This document shows positions 36,001-49,356 of a DNA stretch of 64,000 nucleotides, in pieces; the first letter of the stretch is position 1; each line of letters starts with the position of its first letter. The stretch spans positions 1,302,001-1,366,000 of the forward strand of contig NC_041788.1 in assembly GCF_900090045.1 (NCBI RefSeq). Reading direction: 5' to 3'. The translations under genes were made by a program, and so were the position numbers. The stretch is from Plasmodium malariae (taxonomy: Eukaryota > Apicomplexa > Aconoidasida > Haemosporida > Plasmodiidae). The notes beneath the pieces are model-generated. The model saw only the letters and a list, made by a program, of their open reading frames with translations. It did not search any database and was not told where the DNA came from.

Positions 36001-38250
36001 TTTATACTTTATAATAGATATATTTGGAAACATATAAATTTCATTTGATGTTATTCTACTTTTATTTCTAAAAGCATATCAAAATTTTTAATTTCGATTT
36101 TAAGTAGAATTTTATTAGAAACTGAGAACGCAATTTTATTTCATTCTTAATTTCAACAGAAATTTATATTAAAACATTTTTAAAATTACACATATACGGC
36201 AGGCATAAACGCAGGGTTCGCGGTGCAAACTAATATTATGCTAGTCGAATTTAGCACTATAAATATTAGGTGGATAAACCAGTTATATTTTGTTCTGAAC
36301 AAGAAATTAAGAAAAGAAAATAAGAAAAATGAAAAAAGATAAAATATGAAATGATAAAAATAAATGCTCTTATTTTCGTTGCTCTTTTTTGAAGGTATTC
36401 GTCTGATTATAGTACTGTTTTACTTTATAGTCTAATTATTTTATTTTTTTCATATTTTCATATTTTCACATTATCCTTTTTCCTTATTTATTTATTTAAA
36501 CAAAAGCTATGACATAATTTGCCAGACACCTGGAAGGAATGAGCACATCCATGATTACTAGAGGGAGTAATCCACAAAAGAAGGTAAGGGCATATATAGT
36601 TTCAGCTGCTGATGACAAAGAAGGTATTGCTTTTGAAGTTATGTTTTCATTCAACGTTAGACTAATACCTATATTCCACAATCCCCACATACTTACCATG
36701 ACACCAAACAAAATATAGGACATAAGTTCTGCATATTTACTTAATTCAGACGATCCAACAATTATAAAAAATATTAATATAATAGTATTTAAAACCATTA
36801 AAGCATGAAACAATAAAACTACATAACTGTCTTTTTGCCATGCATTTGATTTAAAGGACCAGGTAAATAAAAACCATATAAAAAAACATAAAATTAACAT
36901 AATTATTCCTATTATTATCATCCTCGAAGATATCCAATTGTTTAAATTTAACACATACAATGTTTCTAACGTTTCATCTTTAAATTTTAAAGGTATTCGT
37001 GTTACTAACTCTTTTTCATTGGACTGATTTAAACAACTCTCCGAAAAATTACTCTTATATGGATTTAATCCATTCTTATTATTTGATGTATAAAATTCCT
37101 TATTTATTATTATATTTTGCTTCCATATTTCATAAAAAAATTGCTCAAATACTTTCTTTAAATTCTTATTTATACCAAAAATTCTTTCATTTTTGATCAT
37201 TACATTACCACCTGAGAGTTTAATATTTCCATAGGATCCACTTGGTGAATGAAAAAACATATTCGTATTTGTGCTTGCATTTGCAACAAAGCTAGTATTT
37301 GCACTTGCATATCTATTTGCATTATTTCTTAAGTTGCTAAACTTTTTTTCATTATTATCGTAAGTACTATTTCTCTTAAATTTGTTCATTATTAATGGAT
37401 TTTCTTTATTCCTTTCTATTTTTATATTTTTTAAATTATTATCTTCTACATTTTTCATAAAACTTATAGAACGTTTTGATTTTAAAGGGGCACTTTCATT
37501 TTTTTCCTTACCTATAATATCATCTATATTTATCTCTTTTAGTTTCTTTTGTTTTATGTCATTTAAAATTTGGTTATATTCAGGTCCATTTTTATTTTTC
37601 GTATTTGATAAATTCTCAGAATTTTCTCCTATTCCCTTTCTTTCAATTTCTTCCTTCTTATTTTCTAATATCTTAACTTCAACCTTTGAAAAATCAGAGT
37701 TACTATCTGTATTTATATTACTTGTGCTCCAATTAATTGAGCTATCATCTTTTTTAAGGTAATTTTTGTTATTATTACTATTATTACATATTTCTTTATC
37801 ATTATATGTGTCTAGGAAATTGTTAGTTAATGATAATTTATCTTCTTCACTTGTGTTATTATCCTGTCTGCTTAGCTCATTTGTTTTTATTTTTAACTCT
37901 TTATATATATTATTATTGTTGTCACTTAAATTTTTTAAATTACTATTTTTTTTTTTTACTACATTTTTGCAGATACTATCATTTCTGCTTAAATCTTTTA
38001 ATTTGCTTTCTTTTTCTTTAATATGGTCTAATTGCTCACTATCTACTTCACTACTGTTACTTTTTGAGTGTGCTAATACATTTTGTAGAAAACTTTTTTT
38101 AGTTACTAAAGTTTTATGCATATTTGTGCCAGAATTAGTATTCTTGTCATCTGAAAAGCTGCTATTCGAATTTTCATTACCTTCCTCATTTTTATCATCA
38201 CTGAAGTTAGAATTCTCATTGTTCTCTTCTAAATATTCTAGATTCTCCAT
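33050..38250 (-). CDS. PDEbeta: 3',5'-cyclic nucleotide phosphodiesterase, multi-pass membrane type (PDEbeta)
   Basis: Eight exons: 38250-36530, 35963-35864, 35682-35572, 35237-35076, 34877-34470, 34212-33949, 33769-33366 and 33239-33050. They give 1119 residues. Residues 1-400 are Asn/Ser/Lys/Glu-rich. Transmembrane segments lie near 442-462, 474-497, 508-528, 549-570 and 580-595. The catalytic domain (about 790-1090) has NVPYHNTIHATM (about 823-834), HDIGHPGYNN (from about 867) and ADISHG (Asp about 979), so all class I PDE metal ligands are present. It hydrolyses cAMP and/or cGMP at a membrane. PDEbeta rather than PDEgamma is chosen from length: as I recall, P. falciparum PDEbeta is about 1139 and PDEgamma about 769 residues. 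The divergent partner at 41.8 kb is its paralogue. Confidence 0.9.
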
Positions 38251-41200
38251 TTCTTGTACTTCATTCTAAGTATCGACATAATTTTTTTTTTTTCTCTGGT
38301 TCACATACCCATACTACATATACATATATATGCATGTACTATGTATATATGCACGTATACATATATTATAAACACATATATTTATATATATATATATATA
38401 TATATACATATTTTTGCATTCATACTAACATACGTACACATATATTTACATATAATAAAAGGCTCATAAATTTCACAAAACCCTTACTAAATCAATTTTA
38501 TGAACAGAATGTAATTTTCACATGTTGTCAATTATCTGTATTAAAAAAAAAAAAAAATCTAATATGCACTATTATTTTTATACTTGTTCAACTTTCGTAA
38601 CTTCTGTCTTATATATTTTTTCTTTTAGATTGCCATGCATAGTGCATATTTTTGAAAAAAAAAAAATTTACAATTATGACTTTACAAAATAAAAATATAT
38701 ATCCAAATCAATAAATCAATTTTTTTAAATTGGAACTAAAAGAATAAAGCAAAATAAAAATAAAATAAAACAAGAGGAAACGTAATTTTACGTTAACATA
38801 AGTTTGCATACGTACTTTATATATAGTGCACAAATTGAAAAAAGCGAACAAAAAAAAAAATATTTCTAAATATGCCTAAACTTTTATATATATCCCAATT
38901 AAAAAAATTTTTTTTTATAATATTTTAGTTAATCATATACCTTTTATTACATATATTAAAATAAACTAAAATTAACTCAGTTAAAAGTTAACTTTCATTT
39001 TTGAGGAAAAAATATATAATCTTATTTTTAAACACATGAAAAAGAAATATACAGACGAAAAAAGGATAACACAAAATATGTACACTACCAATAGTGTAAT
39101 ACAGCACAGATCAGATAAAAATTTATAACCTTATATAATATTCGTATAATTTTTTTTTTTATTCAAGCAATACCCATGCACATACCCATACACATGTAAA
39201 TATAAATATAAATACTAGTATGTCCCTTTTACTCGAACATTTAGCGTTTGATATTATATGAACTTCATTTACACTAACTTTTTGATAGCATATTATTATA
39301 TATTACAGTTAAGTATGAATCTGAATTTCATAACATGGGAAGTTTATATATGTACATGTATATATGCTTTAATAGATATCTACTCATTATGCCCCTATAT
39401 CAGTTCAACTAAAGCAAATACTCTAGCGAAGGAAAGGAGACAATTTTATGAACTCTTGTAAAGACACAAAAATATTATAACTAAAAAAAAATAATATAAA
39501 ATAGATATACGAACAAAAATAACATAGTTAAATTATAAAATTAAAATATATTACGATACAACAAATGTGCACAGTTACAAGAACAGTAATATATAGTATT
39601 TAACTTGTATCTTTTATATATACTCTTTAAATTAATATTATTTTTTAAGATGTTAATAATCTTTTGTTACTAATTCTAATGTGTAATTGTATTACGTTTT
39701 GCTTTTATTTGGAACTGTTAATTATTTGTTTTTTAATAATATATTACATTATATTTTTTTATAATAAGATTAGTGCACATTTTGACATGGAAAAAAATAG
39801 TTATGTAATTGTCGTGTCTGGTATGTGTATCTAATTGATGAACAAACAATTAGCTATTATTGAAATTAGGATGTTATATATATATGTGTGTATTTTTTTG
39901 TTTTCTTTTTCTTTGCCATTTTAGCCATTTTTCAAATATAAATTAACCAAGAAAAATTTCATTCTTCTGTAGGGTGTTAAAATATACTTTAAGTAACATT
40001 TTTAATTCTAGTTTTTCCGTCTTTACGAGAACATATTCGTACCCAAGTACTCAAAGACATAATAAATATCATTTTACTTTTAAATGATTTAGTCTAATAA
40101 ATTTATATTATTTAAATATGCCTTTATTTAATTTTACCCTTTTCATCGTATATTTTTTTTTTATTTACAAATATAAATAAGGAAAAAAAAAAACATAAAA
40201 AATTATACTGTAAATGATGAATTTTTTTTCACTCATATATTCTTTTCGGTATCCTTAGCAATACACTTACAAATAAATAAAGGATAAGATAAACAAATGA
40301 ATGAATGAATGAATGAATAAATTAATAGATCAGACCATTTAAATAGGATACAGTGCGGTGAACTCAAATAAATTTAAAGAACAACAATTTTGTTGTTTAT
40401 GCTTTAAATATACTTAGCTACACTCAGTAAAATTTCAAACTTTGTAAGTGCAATTTTTTTTTATATGTTATATACATTTATCACCTACAAAAATTCTAAA
40501 TTGGGTTGTTATTTATTTTTATTTAAACATGTTCTCTTAAGTACTGCTTACTTAATACTACTAGTATGGGGGTGAAAAATGAGTTTATAAAGTTCAAATA
40601 TTCATATATACTAAGAAATAATGCATAACATAAGTTGTAGAATATAGATATTCAATTTCACTACATATTAATGAAATATAATGGAATGAAGGAAAACGGG
40701 GTAAAATTACAATTTTTTTTTTTCTTTTTTTCTTTTTCAAAATAATACGCAAATTTATGTTTTATATGTACATGTATGAATAAATCTACTGCACTGTTTT
40801 TAATTGGAATAAAAAATGAAAAAACGATTATGTAAAAATTTAAATAAGAAATAGCCCCCTCTTACAGATTTATTATATTATTTCTTAATTATGACTTAAT
40901 AATTTTTTTGGTCTTCTAACAAATTAAGTATATGGAGTTTTATAAAGTTCAAAAATAAATTACCTTCTAATTTAATTTTACAATATATTTACGAAGTAAT
41001 CTCACAATTTATTATTTGCAACAATCGAAAACACTACTCAAAATATAGTTGCATGTTTTTTTAACAATAATGTCCCTTATAAGAATATATACATTCTTAC
41101 ATGTAAATGTTTAAATTTTGATATATTTTTTTTCATAAATATGCAAAAAAAAAAGATAATCAATTTGTATGAAATAGCTTCTTACGCTTTATGCATATAC

Positions 41201-41827
41201 ATATATATATACATACAATATATACAAACATACACACACACGTACACACACACGTACACACACACGTACACACACACATACACACACATATACACACACG
41301 CCCATACATTAGTAAATATTTGCAGTGTTACATTTTCCTTATATTTCTATATATTTTATTTTCAAAAGGAAAAATTTACATTTTAAGAGAATTATTTTTG
41401 AAGAAATAATCAAACCATCTGCTGCGTTTCATGCAAAATGAAAATATCATTGATAAATACTAACCATGTTGAAAAATAGTGAAAATTTTCTTTTTTCCTG
41501 AGTTTTGTTCATATGTGAGTAAAAGCACAAGTACTCATAGACATTTATTTATCAAGTTGTCTTCTTTACCAAAACAATTATAGAATTTTAAGCTTACATA
41601 CTTAAAGGGTGATTAAGGGCATAAGAAAAATTTTGTACTTTATTTAATGTTTTACTCTCAGCATTTTATTTTATATTTTATTTTATTTTATTTTTTTTTT
41701 CTTTGCTTATGTTTTTGGTTTTTTGTTCTAGCATTTGGGGTGTCTGAAAATTTATTTAATTTTTTTTACCGCCCTTTTAATTTCTGTTGTTTTGTATTCC
41801 AAATTCTTGAAACACTTTTTTAAAAAC
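38251..41827. other. Long divergent intergenic region between the two PDE genes
   Basis: About 3.6 kb. I found no convincing coding exon. It contains (TA)n tracts near 38384-38405, a tandem (ATGA)n run near 40296-40318, and a CA-rich microsatellite at 41229-41300. It should carry the promoters and long 5' UTRs of both PDE genes. The 41732-41827 part may be coding (see the PDEgamma entry). Confidence 0.65.
41229..41300. repeat. (CA)n microsatellite with CGTA interruptions
   Basis: CACACA runs interrupted regularly by CGTA, giving CGTACACACACA units of about 12 bp. This is unusually G/C-containing for the surrounding sequence. Confidence 0.9.
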
Positions 41828-43424
41828 ATGATAGATCATAGTAAAGAAAAATGTAATAAAAATGATGCATTTAGAAAAGCTTTCTCTCTTTTCTCTTATC
41901 CTAGCAATGAAGAAGAAAGGGTCATCAAATTCTGGCCTTTGAAATTTAAAGATAATGAAGAAGAGTTCATATACTTTATTAATCTATATGATAATATTTA
42001 TAAGAAAAAACTTTTTATTTTGATTTCTCATTTAAGCTCCCTCTTATTTATGTACTCTATTTGTTTAATCGTTGGGAAGATAAACGGTATATTAAAGGAA
42101 CTTACTAAATGCAGAACATTTAAAAGGAAAAAATAAAAAGGAATAATGTTGCATAAGTATAAATATATGTACGCATGTACATAGACAAGTACATACACAT
42201 ATACATTCAATACTGTGCTACATATAATAAAGTAAATGAATGAATATGCACATACGTGTATACCTCGGGACAATATATCGTGCTCTCTATGCAATCGTTT
42301 TCTTTTCTTTTTTTTTTTTATAGATTTATTGTCTATCCTAAATTTGACATTCGTATTTTTACATACTTTTGCTGCGCTTAATATAATACTTATGCTAATA
42401 TTACACTATACACACTATATAGAAAAGTTTAAAAATATTAGAGGGATACTATTTATCTTCTATACTATTTTGGTAAGAAAAGGGGAAATGAAAATGAAAA
42501 AAAAGAGTTGAAAATAACAGTCATTTATTCATATCATGGAGATTCATATTATATTGCACTTTTTTAATTCTTCCTTGGTAGATATTCGTCCTATGGTGTT
42601 CATGGATATTTATATTATTTACTGATGTTAAGGATCATCTACCAACCGTTGTGAATGTTAATAATTTTTTATACGCAACATACGTCCATAATAAAATAAA
42701 TATTGTATTATGCTTTTTTGGATACCTTCCAGTTTTCTATTTGATAACAGTAATACCATGCAGGTACGGGGAAAAAAAAAAAAGAAGATAACATATGAAA
42801 TATAAAAGATAAAATATAATAGATATTATCTTATTCAACTTTCTGTGTGAAGAAATAGAACAAAGTTGCACTTTCCCCATTCTAAATAAAAATATGTGTA
42901 CCCATAGAGGCATACGTCCATTCATGTGTTTATGCATATATTTGTGTCAGAATATGTTACTCCTACATTTTCGACGTGTTGTTCTTCATGATGAAGATAG
43001 CAATTTTTTCCGTTTACTACATTATTACAGTGAAGAATTATATCCTAACAGACAAGTATGTAAAAAATATACCAGAGAAATAAAAAAAAGTAGTATCATT
43101 ATATATATGTGTATGTATATGTATAAGCATACCGAATTAATGAGAAAGACACACCTATTTCCGATTTTTATGTCATTTTTAAGTATATTTATGATAGCGT
43201 CATCATTTGTAGGTAGTATTTTTATATTTATAATAAGATACATCATTGAAATTCAAAGAAGATTAGCTTTTCATAATTGGAATAAACAATCAAAACAGAT
43301 TATTAAATTAAAGATAAACCTAAGGGAACAGAAGGAAAGGTCATCAGTGACTAATATTGAAGAAATTTACAACATAATTAACGACGTATGTTTTTTTTTG
43401 TTTTTTTTTTCGATACTTGTTTAT

Positions 43425-43476
<52 letters not shown>

Positions 43477-45543
43477 TATTCATACTTATCATTTGAAGAG
43501 TGCAATTGTCAACGGAAAAAAAAAGAAAACTTCTTAATAATCATATTCTTAATTCATTTTTTAGTCCATTGGAGATTATTACAATTTAAATACAAGTCCA
43601 AGAGAAAAAAATATTTGTATCGTCAATAATTTAGAAAAAATTTTAAATATTCTAAAGGAGGATAATTTGTTCTCTCCTGATTTGAAAACCATAAACAAAA
43701 AAGTTAGAAAAAAAGAAATAAAAACATATACATATATATGTATATATACATGCTTATGTAGACTTTCTGTATTAATTGTATATGACACACACCAAAGAAA
43801 GAATTGATCTTCACTAACTTCATTTTGATACGCTATATAATGTACCTTCTATTTTTCCTTTTCTTCAGAATTATAATCATATATATGGGTATATGATGGA
43901 TATTAAGAAGATTAAACAGAGATTAATTCATAAGGGAACATATAAGGAGGAAGGAACCGTAGAAGGAACGGAGGAATGTAAAGAAGAATGTGCTGAAGAA
44001 TTTAAGGAAGAATCGGAAACAGAATCGATGATTGAATCATTATCAGAAGTACGGTCTAAGGGTAAATTAGATTTACAATCTAAAGCTTCTTCAAAAAAGG
44101 GCGAGCATAAAAGTTTCATAAGTAACTTTGACATAAACATGGTATATAAAAAAATAGAAATAAAATGATGCGTAATATTTCTTTTATTTTATGTGCAACT
44201 TTATAATGCATAATCTACTTAGAACAAATAAGAAAAATTGTGTTTACAATATATTTTTTCATTTTTTTTTTTTTTTTTTTTTTTTAAGCATCCTGAAGAA
44301 TTAGATATAGACATATGCAACACAAAATTTCTAAACACAGGCGCACCTAATGAAGATATTTTTATTCATATAGGAAAATATTTATTACACAAATATTACA
44401 CGGCTAGCGAAAACATACCAAATGAAACATTATATTCACTGCTTTATGAAATGAAAAGGGGATATAACAATGTTCCTTATCATAATTGTATTCATGCAGC
44501 TATGGTATGATAATAATATTTTTTAAATCCTTTATACAGGAGAAGAAAGTTATTTAGTGCGATTATTTCTTTTTTTTTTCTTTTTTTTTTTTTTTTTTTT
44601 TTTGGATTATTCCTTTTCATTTAAGAAACAACATGCACACAATGGTATATTTCGATATTCTCCTTAATCTGCTTATTTATCTTATATATCATTACTTCTA
44701 TTTCAGGTAACACAACACTGTAATATTCTAATCAATAATTTGGACACAGCGAATATATTACGAGATAACGAAATGGCTGCTTTTTTGGTAGCTGCTTTGG
44801 GCCACGATATAGGACACTTTGGGAGAACAAATATTTTTCTTAAAAACTGCTCAAACTTTTTGAGCGTAATTTATAATGATAAATCAATTTTAGAGAATTA
44901 TCACTGTTCTTTTTTATTTCATATATTACTTAAAGAAGAAAATAACATTTTTAAAAAAGAGGATTCAAAAAGTCTATTAAACCTGAGGCAACAAATAATT
45001 GAACTAATCTTAGCAACTGATATGAGTAAGCATATAAAAATATTAGCTCAATTTCGGATTAAGTCTATTAAAACCAAATCATACATAGAAAAAAATATTA
45101 TTTTATGTTTAAAGATGATTATAAAAGCTGCTGACTTATCTCATAATTGTGTTGACTGGGGGGAGCATTATTTATGGGTTAAAAGATTAGTAAATGAATT
45201 TTATTATGAGGGAGATGAACAATTGGAAAGAGGATATCAAATTAACCCCCTATTTGATAGGAATTCTCATAATAATTTTATACAAATTCAAAGAACATTT
45301 CTAAAAGAATTAGTTTATCCTTTAATAACTTCTCTTAAAACTCTTGACAGAAGCACCATTACACAAGTTATGATGGACAAAGTTAAAAGAAATTATTCTA
45401 AATGGACAAAAATAGAAAAAAGCGATACAAGAAAAAAAAAATATTTAAGTGAACTGTTAAATAATATTCCCGATTCATGGAAAACTCCCTATAAACCAAA
45501 TTTAACCATTTATCAACTGCAGAAATGTAAATATAATTCTTGA
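41828..45543 (+). CDS. PDEgamma: 3',5'-cyclic nucleotide phosphodiesterase, multi-pass membrane type (PDEgamma)
   Basis: Nine exons: 41828-42086, 42324-42472, 42582-42763, 42951-43055, 43145-43385, 43565-43702, 43869-44141, 44289-44504 and 44707-45543. They give 799 residues from the ATG at 41828. The first five exons encode about six transmembrane segments; exon seven holds a Glu-rich insert. The catalytic domain has NVPYHNCIHAAM, HDIGHFGRTN (His about 554) and the metal-ligand Asp in AADLSHN. The signature is complete, so an active cyclic-nucleotide hydrolase is expected. The join at the end of exon three (phase 2, before an R codon) and the join between HAAM and VTQ match those of PDEbeta, showing common ancestry. 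The frame stays open back to 41732 behind an acceptor-like TTCTAG, adding a possible transmembrane helix, so an upstream first exon is possible. The 43055/43145 junction is the least certain. Confidence 0.87.
43427..43470. repeat. (TA)n microsatellite in a PDEgamma intron
   Basis: About 21 TA dinucleotides within the intron between exons five and six of PDEgamma. Confidence 0.9.
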
Positions 45544-47804
45544 TTATACTACACACTTATATATATATATTATATTTTTTATGCTATATTTAATATTCGC
45601 AAAAATATAATCTTATAAATCTACTTATAACGTTAATATATGTTTATTTACAAACATCTACAGTGTACGTTTGTGCAAAAATAATACATACTATAACATC
45701 ACTAGAAAAACAAGCACACAAACTAGTATGTTTTAGGTTCTTTTATTTTTCTTTAATGTGTGCTATATAAAATTATTTTGTCTGTTTTATTTTGATTTAA
45801 TTTACTTTTCTGTTTTTTCTGTTTTTTCTGTTTTTTGTCTTTTTTTTCATGATCATTATGAAATCGTTTAAAAAAAATAGGAACCTTCTCAATAGCTCTA
45901 AATTTAAAAGATGTGAACAAAAAACAGTGGATATGCAATTTCCTTTTTTTTTTTTTTCTCCTCCTTTAAATTGTAACATGATTGCCTATATGTACTTATA
46001 TATATGTACAATTCTTTTTCTTTTAAATCCTTTTTTAATTTCAGATTAAACTTCATCTTCACAGATTAATACTGTTTTTCTTTCTAATATTATCCTTCTC
46101 CAACTTTTTAAATGTAAATGACATAATATTTTTTTTTTTTTTTTTTTCATTTTACCTTTAATTTTGATATATTTGAAACGTTTAATATATATTTTTATTT
46201 TATATATATATGTTATTTTATATAATACAAGGATTAAAAATTGAAGCGAAAAAAAGGTAATTTATAGTCTTAAAATGTGTTTTTTAAAATTTTATTATGG
46301 AATGTTTAAACAGAAAAGAATTTTAATATATAAATTTCGCATTTTATTTGTTTTTCTAAATGTACTAATATCACGCAAGAATGCTTTACAAATTAAGTAA
46401 AAATAAGGGTACGGCATTTTTTACTCCATAAAATATATATAAAATTCCCCATTTTTGAATTATGTCAAGAAGTACGCTGTGATGGATATTTATATAATTT
46501 GCATTTATGGTTCAAACATTTAAACTATGAATTATAATTGAAACACGTTTCAAAGAAAAAGAACAAACAAAAAAACAACTTAATTTTAAGAAAAAGTATT
46601 ACACTATTTTCAGCTCTTTTAGGAACAATAACTCATTAAATATTTTAATATATATTATCAGCAATTTAAGAATTCTAATGCAAAAAAAAAAAAAAATATA
46701 TTCCTTTGATTGAATATACTCTTTATACATGTATCATATATTTATTCATAAATATAAATATATATATTTATACGTATATATATATGCACGTAAATTGAAT
46801 GTTTTGACACATCACATGTAATTGTACGAATTTTTCGCCTCTACTTTTGAATTATACGTGAAAATTTTTTTGTTCAAAATTTCTTTAATGCTTATACTTA
46901 GAAAAAAATGGCACAGTAAATAAATTTTTTACGAAATTTATTTTATGGCATTTTTATTTTTAAAAGCATAAAAACTTCTATAATTTTTTTTTGTAATATG
47001 CAATTTTTAACATTTTTGCTTGTTATTTTTTCTTCTCCTTTATTATGTTTATAGTTTGTTAAATTATTCCATATTATACATATATATATTATATATGTAT
47101 ATATATTTTTTTTTTTTGCTCATATATTTATAAATGTACGTTTTAGACGAATCTTGAAATAAAACTGTATATAGTTTTTTTTTCTTATAAAACTGTATCA
47201 TTGTGGTCTATCATAAACGTAGGTATATATTTTCTGAAATCCAAAAAAAGGTTCTCATATGGCTAAAAGGCATAAATTGAAGATTACTATTTTGCCTATT
47301 TTTTTTTTTATATTATTTACGGGGATTCACACTGTTTTCACAGCATTAAACAGGAATGATTGTTAGTTAAAATAGTTGAGTGCGCGACTACATATAAAAG
47401 CTTATTCCATTGCTTATGCATATATGTATATATATATATATATATATATGTACCTGTTTGTATGTATATACTTAGTAACATGGATATTTGCATTTACTCA
47501 AAGGTGAATCATTTTTACCATATGTGTAATGCTATTATGTATCACGATTAGAACCAATTCAAGGTTCATTCCATGGTTTATTTATCCATTTGTGTAATTA
47601 TGCTTTTGTTCATTCATCTCAAGTCGTTTGTCAATTCGGTGGTTTATTCATTTACATGTGAAAGCATTTGAGCACTTACATCAATATTATTATTAATTTT
47701 TTTTTTTATTTGTCCCCATTGAAGGGTTAAAATTTTACACTAGCTGCGCAGGGTCAGGTCAGGTAAAATGGGAACTACTATGCGTTTTAACCATCTTGAA
47801 CAGT
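45544..47804. other. Intergenic region, largely empty
   Basis: About 2.3 kb between PDEgamma and the membrane protein gene, both on the + strand. A possible two-exon mini-gene lies at about 45858-46113 (see findings). The rest is AT-rich with poly(dT) runs and a (TA)n tract near 47424-47448. Confidence 0.6.
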
Positions 47805-48695
47805 ATGTTTTTATTATTAAATATGAATTACAAAGAAAATATAAATAATTTAAATAACAAGAAGAATGAAACAAGTGACATAAATGATGATTTAATAAAT
47901 GTAGACATGAATGAGTTTAGTAATAATGAGAAAGATGAGAGTAGCGATGAAAGTGAAAGAGAGAAAAAGTATAATAAATTAAGGATAAGATACTTATACA
48001 GTATAAGCAATTCAAGAGTTTGTTATTATAGTATGTGGATATTATGTTATTATTTAATATACTTTTTATGCTTTTTAAGTTTTTTATATGGAATAAGAAT
48101 ATTCAATAATAATTTAATTAATATATATACAATAAGAACATGTAAAATTGACAATTTAGAAAATTATATATTATCAGAAAATACATTTATCAGTTTGTAC
48201 TGGGCAATTATTAATTTTAATGTATTTATGAGTAAATATACAGATTCCTTTTATATTTCGAATTACATAAAATTGAACATAGAATTTAGAACAGGGAAAA
48301 AGAAGTTGCTTTTTTTTTTAAATTATTTTTATCAAATATTGTTATTAAGTTATGCTATTTATAAAAATGTTTCGTTATATAATAAAGGACTATATAATTT
48401 GAATCAAATAGTATGTGCTCTTATATTTCTTTGTTTAATTTTATATACCATTTTAGAAATTACGTATGTATTAGAAATAAATAAACCATGTTATTATAGT
48501 GTAACCAAATTATCCTATAATTATGTTTGGGCCATAATTTATTTATTTGTTATTTTTATTTCTTCCGTTATCTTTTATATTTCTGTTTTTAGTTATTCTA
48601 TAAAAGATAAATTTGTAAATTTCCAAATCATGTTATGGTTTTTTTTTATATCTTTAACCTACATAAAAAAAAATCAGTTATTTATTAAAGTTTGA
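47805..48695 (+). CDS. Polytopic membrane protein, conserved-type, function unknown
   Basis: Single exon, 296 residues from the ATG at 47805; an alternative ATG at 47823 gives MNYKENIN. The first 60 residues are hydrophilic and acidic (NNEKDESSDESEREKK). After that come about six hydrophobic helices: YYSMWILCYYLIYFLCFLSF, a weak one at ISLYWAIINFNVF, LFFLNYFYQILLLSYAIY, IVCALIFLCLILYTILEITY, YVWAIIYLFVIFISSVIFY and FQIMLWFFFISLTYI. The C terminus is short and basic. I recognise no family motif. A multi-pass membrane protein with a cytosolic N terminus is the most that the sequence supports. Confidence 0.75.
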   Translation: MFLLLNMNYKENINNLNNKKNETSDINDDLINVDMNEFSNNEKDESSDESEREKKYNKLRIRYLYSISNSRVCYYSMWILCYYLIYFLCFLSFLYGIRIFNNNLINIYTIRTCKIDNLENYILSENTFISLYWAIINFNVFMSKYTDSFYISNYIKLNIEFRTGKKKLLFFLNYFYQILLLSYAIYKNVSLYNKGLYNLNQIVCALIFLCLILYTILEITYVLEINKPCYYSVTKLSYNYVWAIIYLFVIFISSVIFYISVFSYSIKDKFVNFQIMLWFFFISLTYIKKNQLFIKV

Positions 48696-49253
48696 CATTT
48701 TTTCATTTTTTAATGTTTTGTACTTTTTTTTTATTTTTTAAGTGTTATTATGATAAACAAATTAAGGCAAAATAATAAAATGACAAAATAAAATCTTTTA
48801 AACACAAAAATAAGACAAAAATTGGGAAAAACGAAAAAAAAAATACACACAGACATATACCCACATGCACATAAATATACATGTTTGTAGTACTAAATAT
48901 ACACACTATCATAATGATAGTTAATTGAGAAACACAGTTGTATTTTACATTCCTCTTCGTAAAGTGTGCTCAAGTAATTTTGCATATTTGGTATATTCAC
49001 ACGTACATTTATGTATATGTATATATAAGGGTATATATAAGTATAGATGTATAAATGGATATATAGTTGAGCACATGCGTAAATTAAGTCATTCCTTTCC
49101 AAGAGGAATTGTGTATCCTTAAATAATATAAGAGAACTTAGCAAAATAGTTCTTTTTGAAATTGGTCATTATATTACTTAATAAAAATATAATTTTATAG
49201 TAATATAGAATAATTACAATGTCGCATTTCTAAATATTGAATTGTATTATTAT

Positions 49254-49297
<44 letters not shown>

Positions 49298-49356
49298 CAT
49301 ATACGCATGTACACTTGTAGGACATTAAAATACTACAAAAACGCAATTATTGCAAG
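48696..49356. other. Intergenic region upstream of 49357 gene
   Basis: About 660 bp with a (TA)n tract at 49258-49294 about 60 bp before the next start codon. No gene seen. Confidence 0.7.
49258..49294. repeat. (TA)n microsatellite
   Basis: About 18 AT dinucleotides immediately upstream of the start codon at 49357. Confidence 0.9.

Noticed and set aside
36180..36260. tRNA-like B-box (GGGTTCGCGG)
   Set aside because: No matching A box at proper distance and no acceptor or anticodon stem can be folded.
41648..41800. T-rich ATG frame just before PDEgamma
   Set aside because: It is out of frame with the PDEgamma transmembrane exon and closes soon after; the hydrophobic reading comes from poly(dT).
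47796..47804. Upstream start for the polytopic membrane protein
   Set aside because: The codon is TTG; the first in-frame ATG is at 47805.
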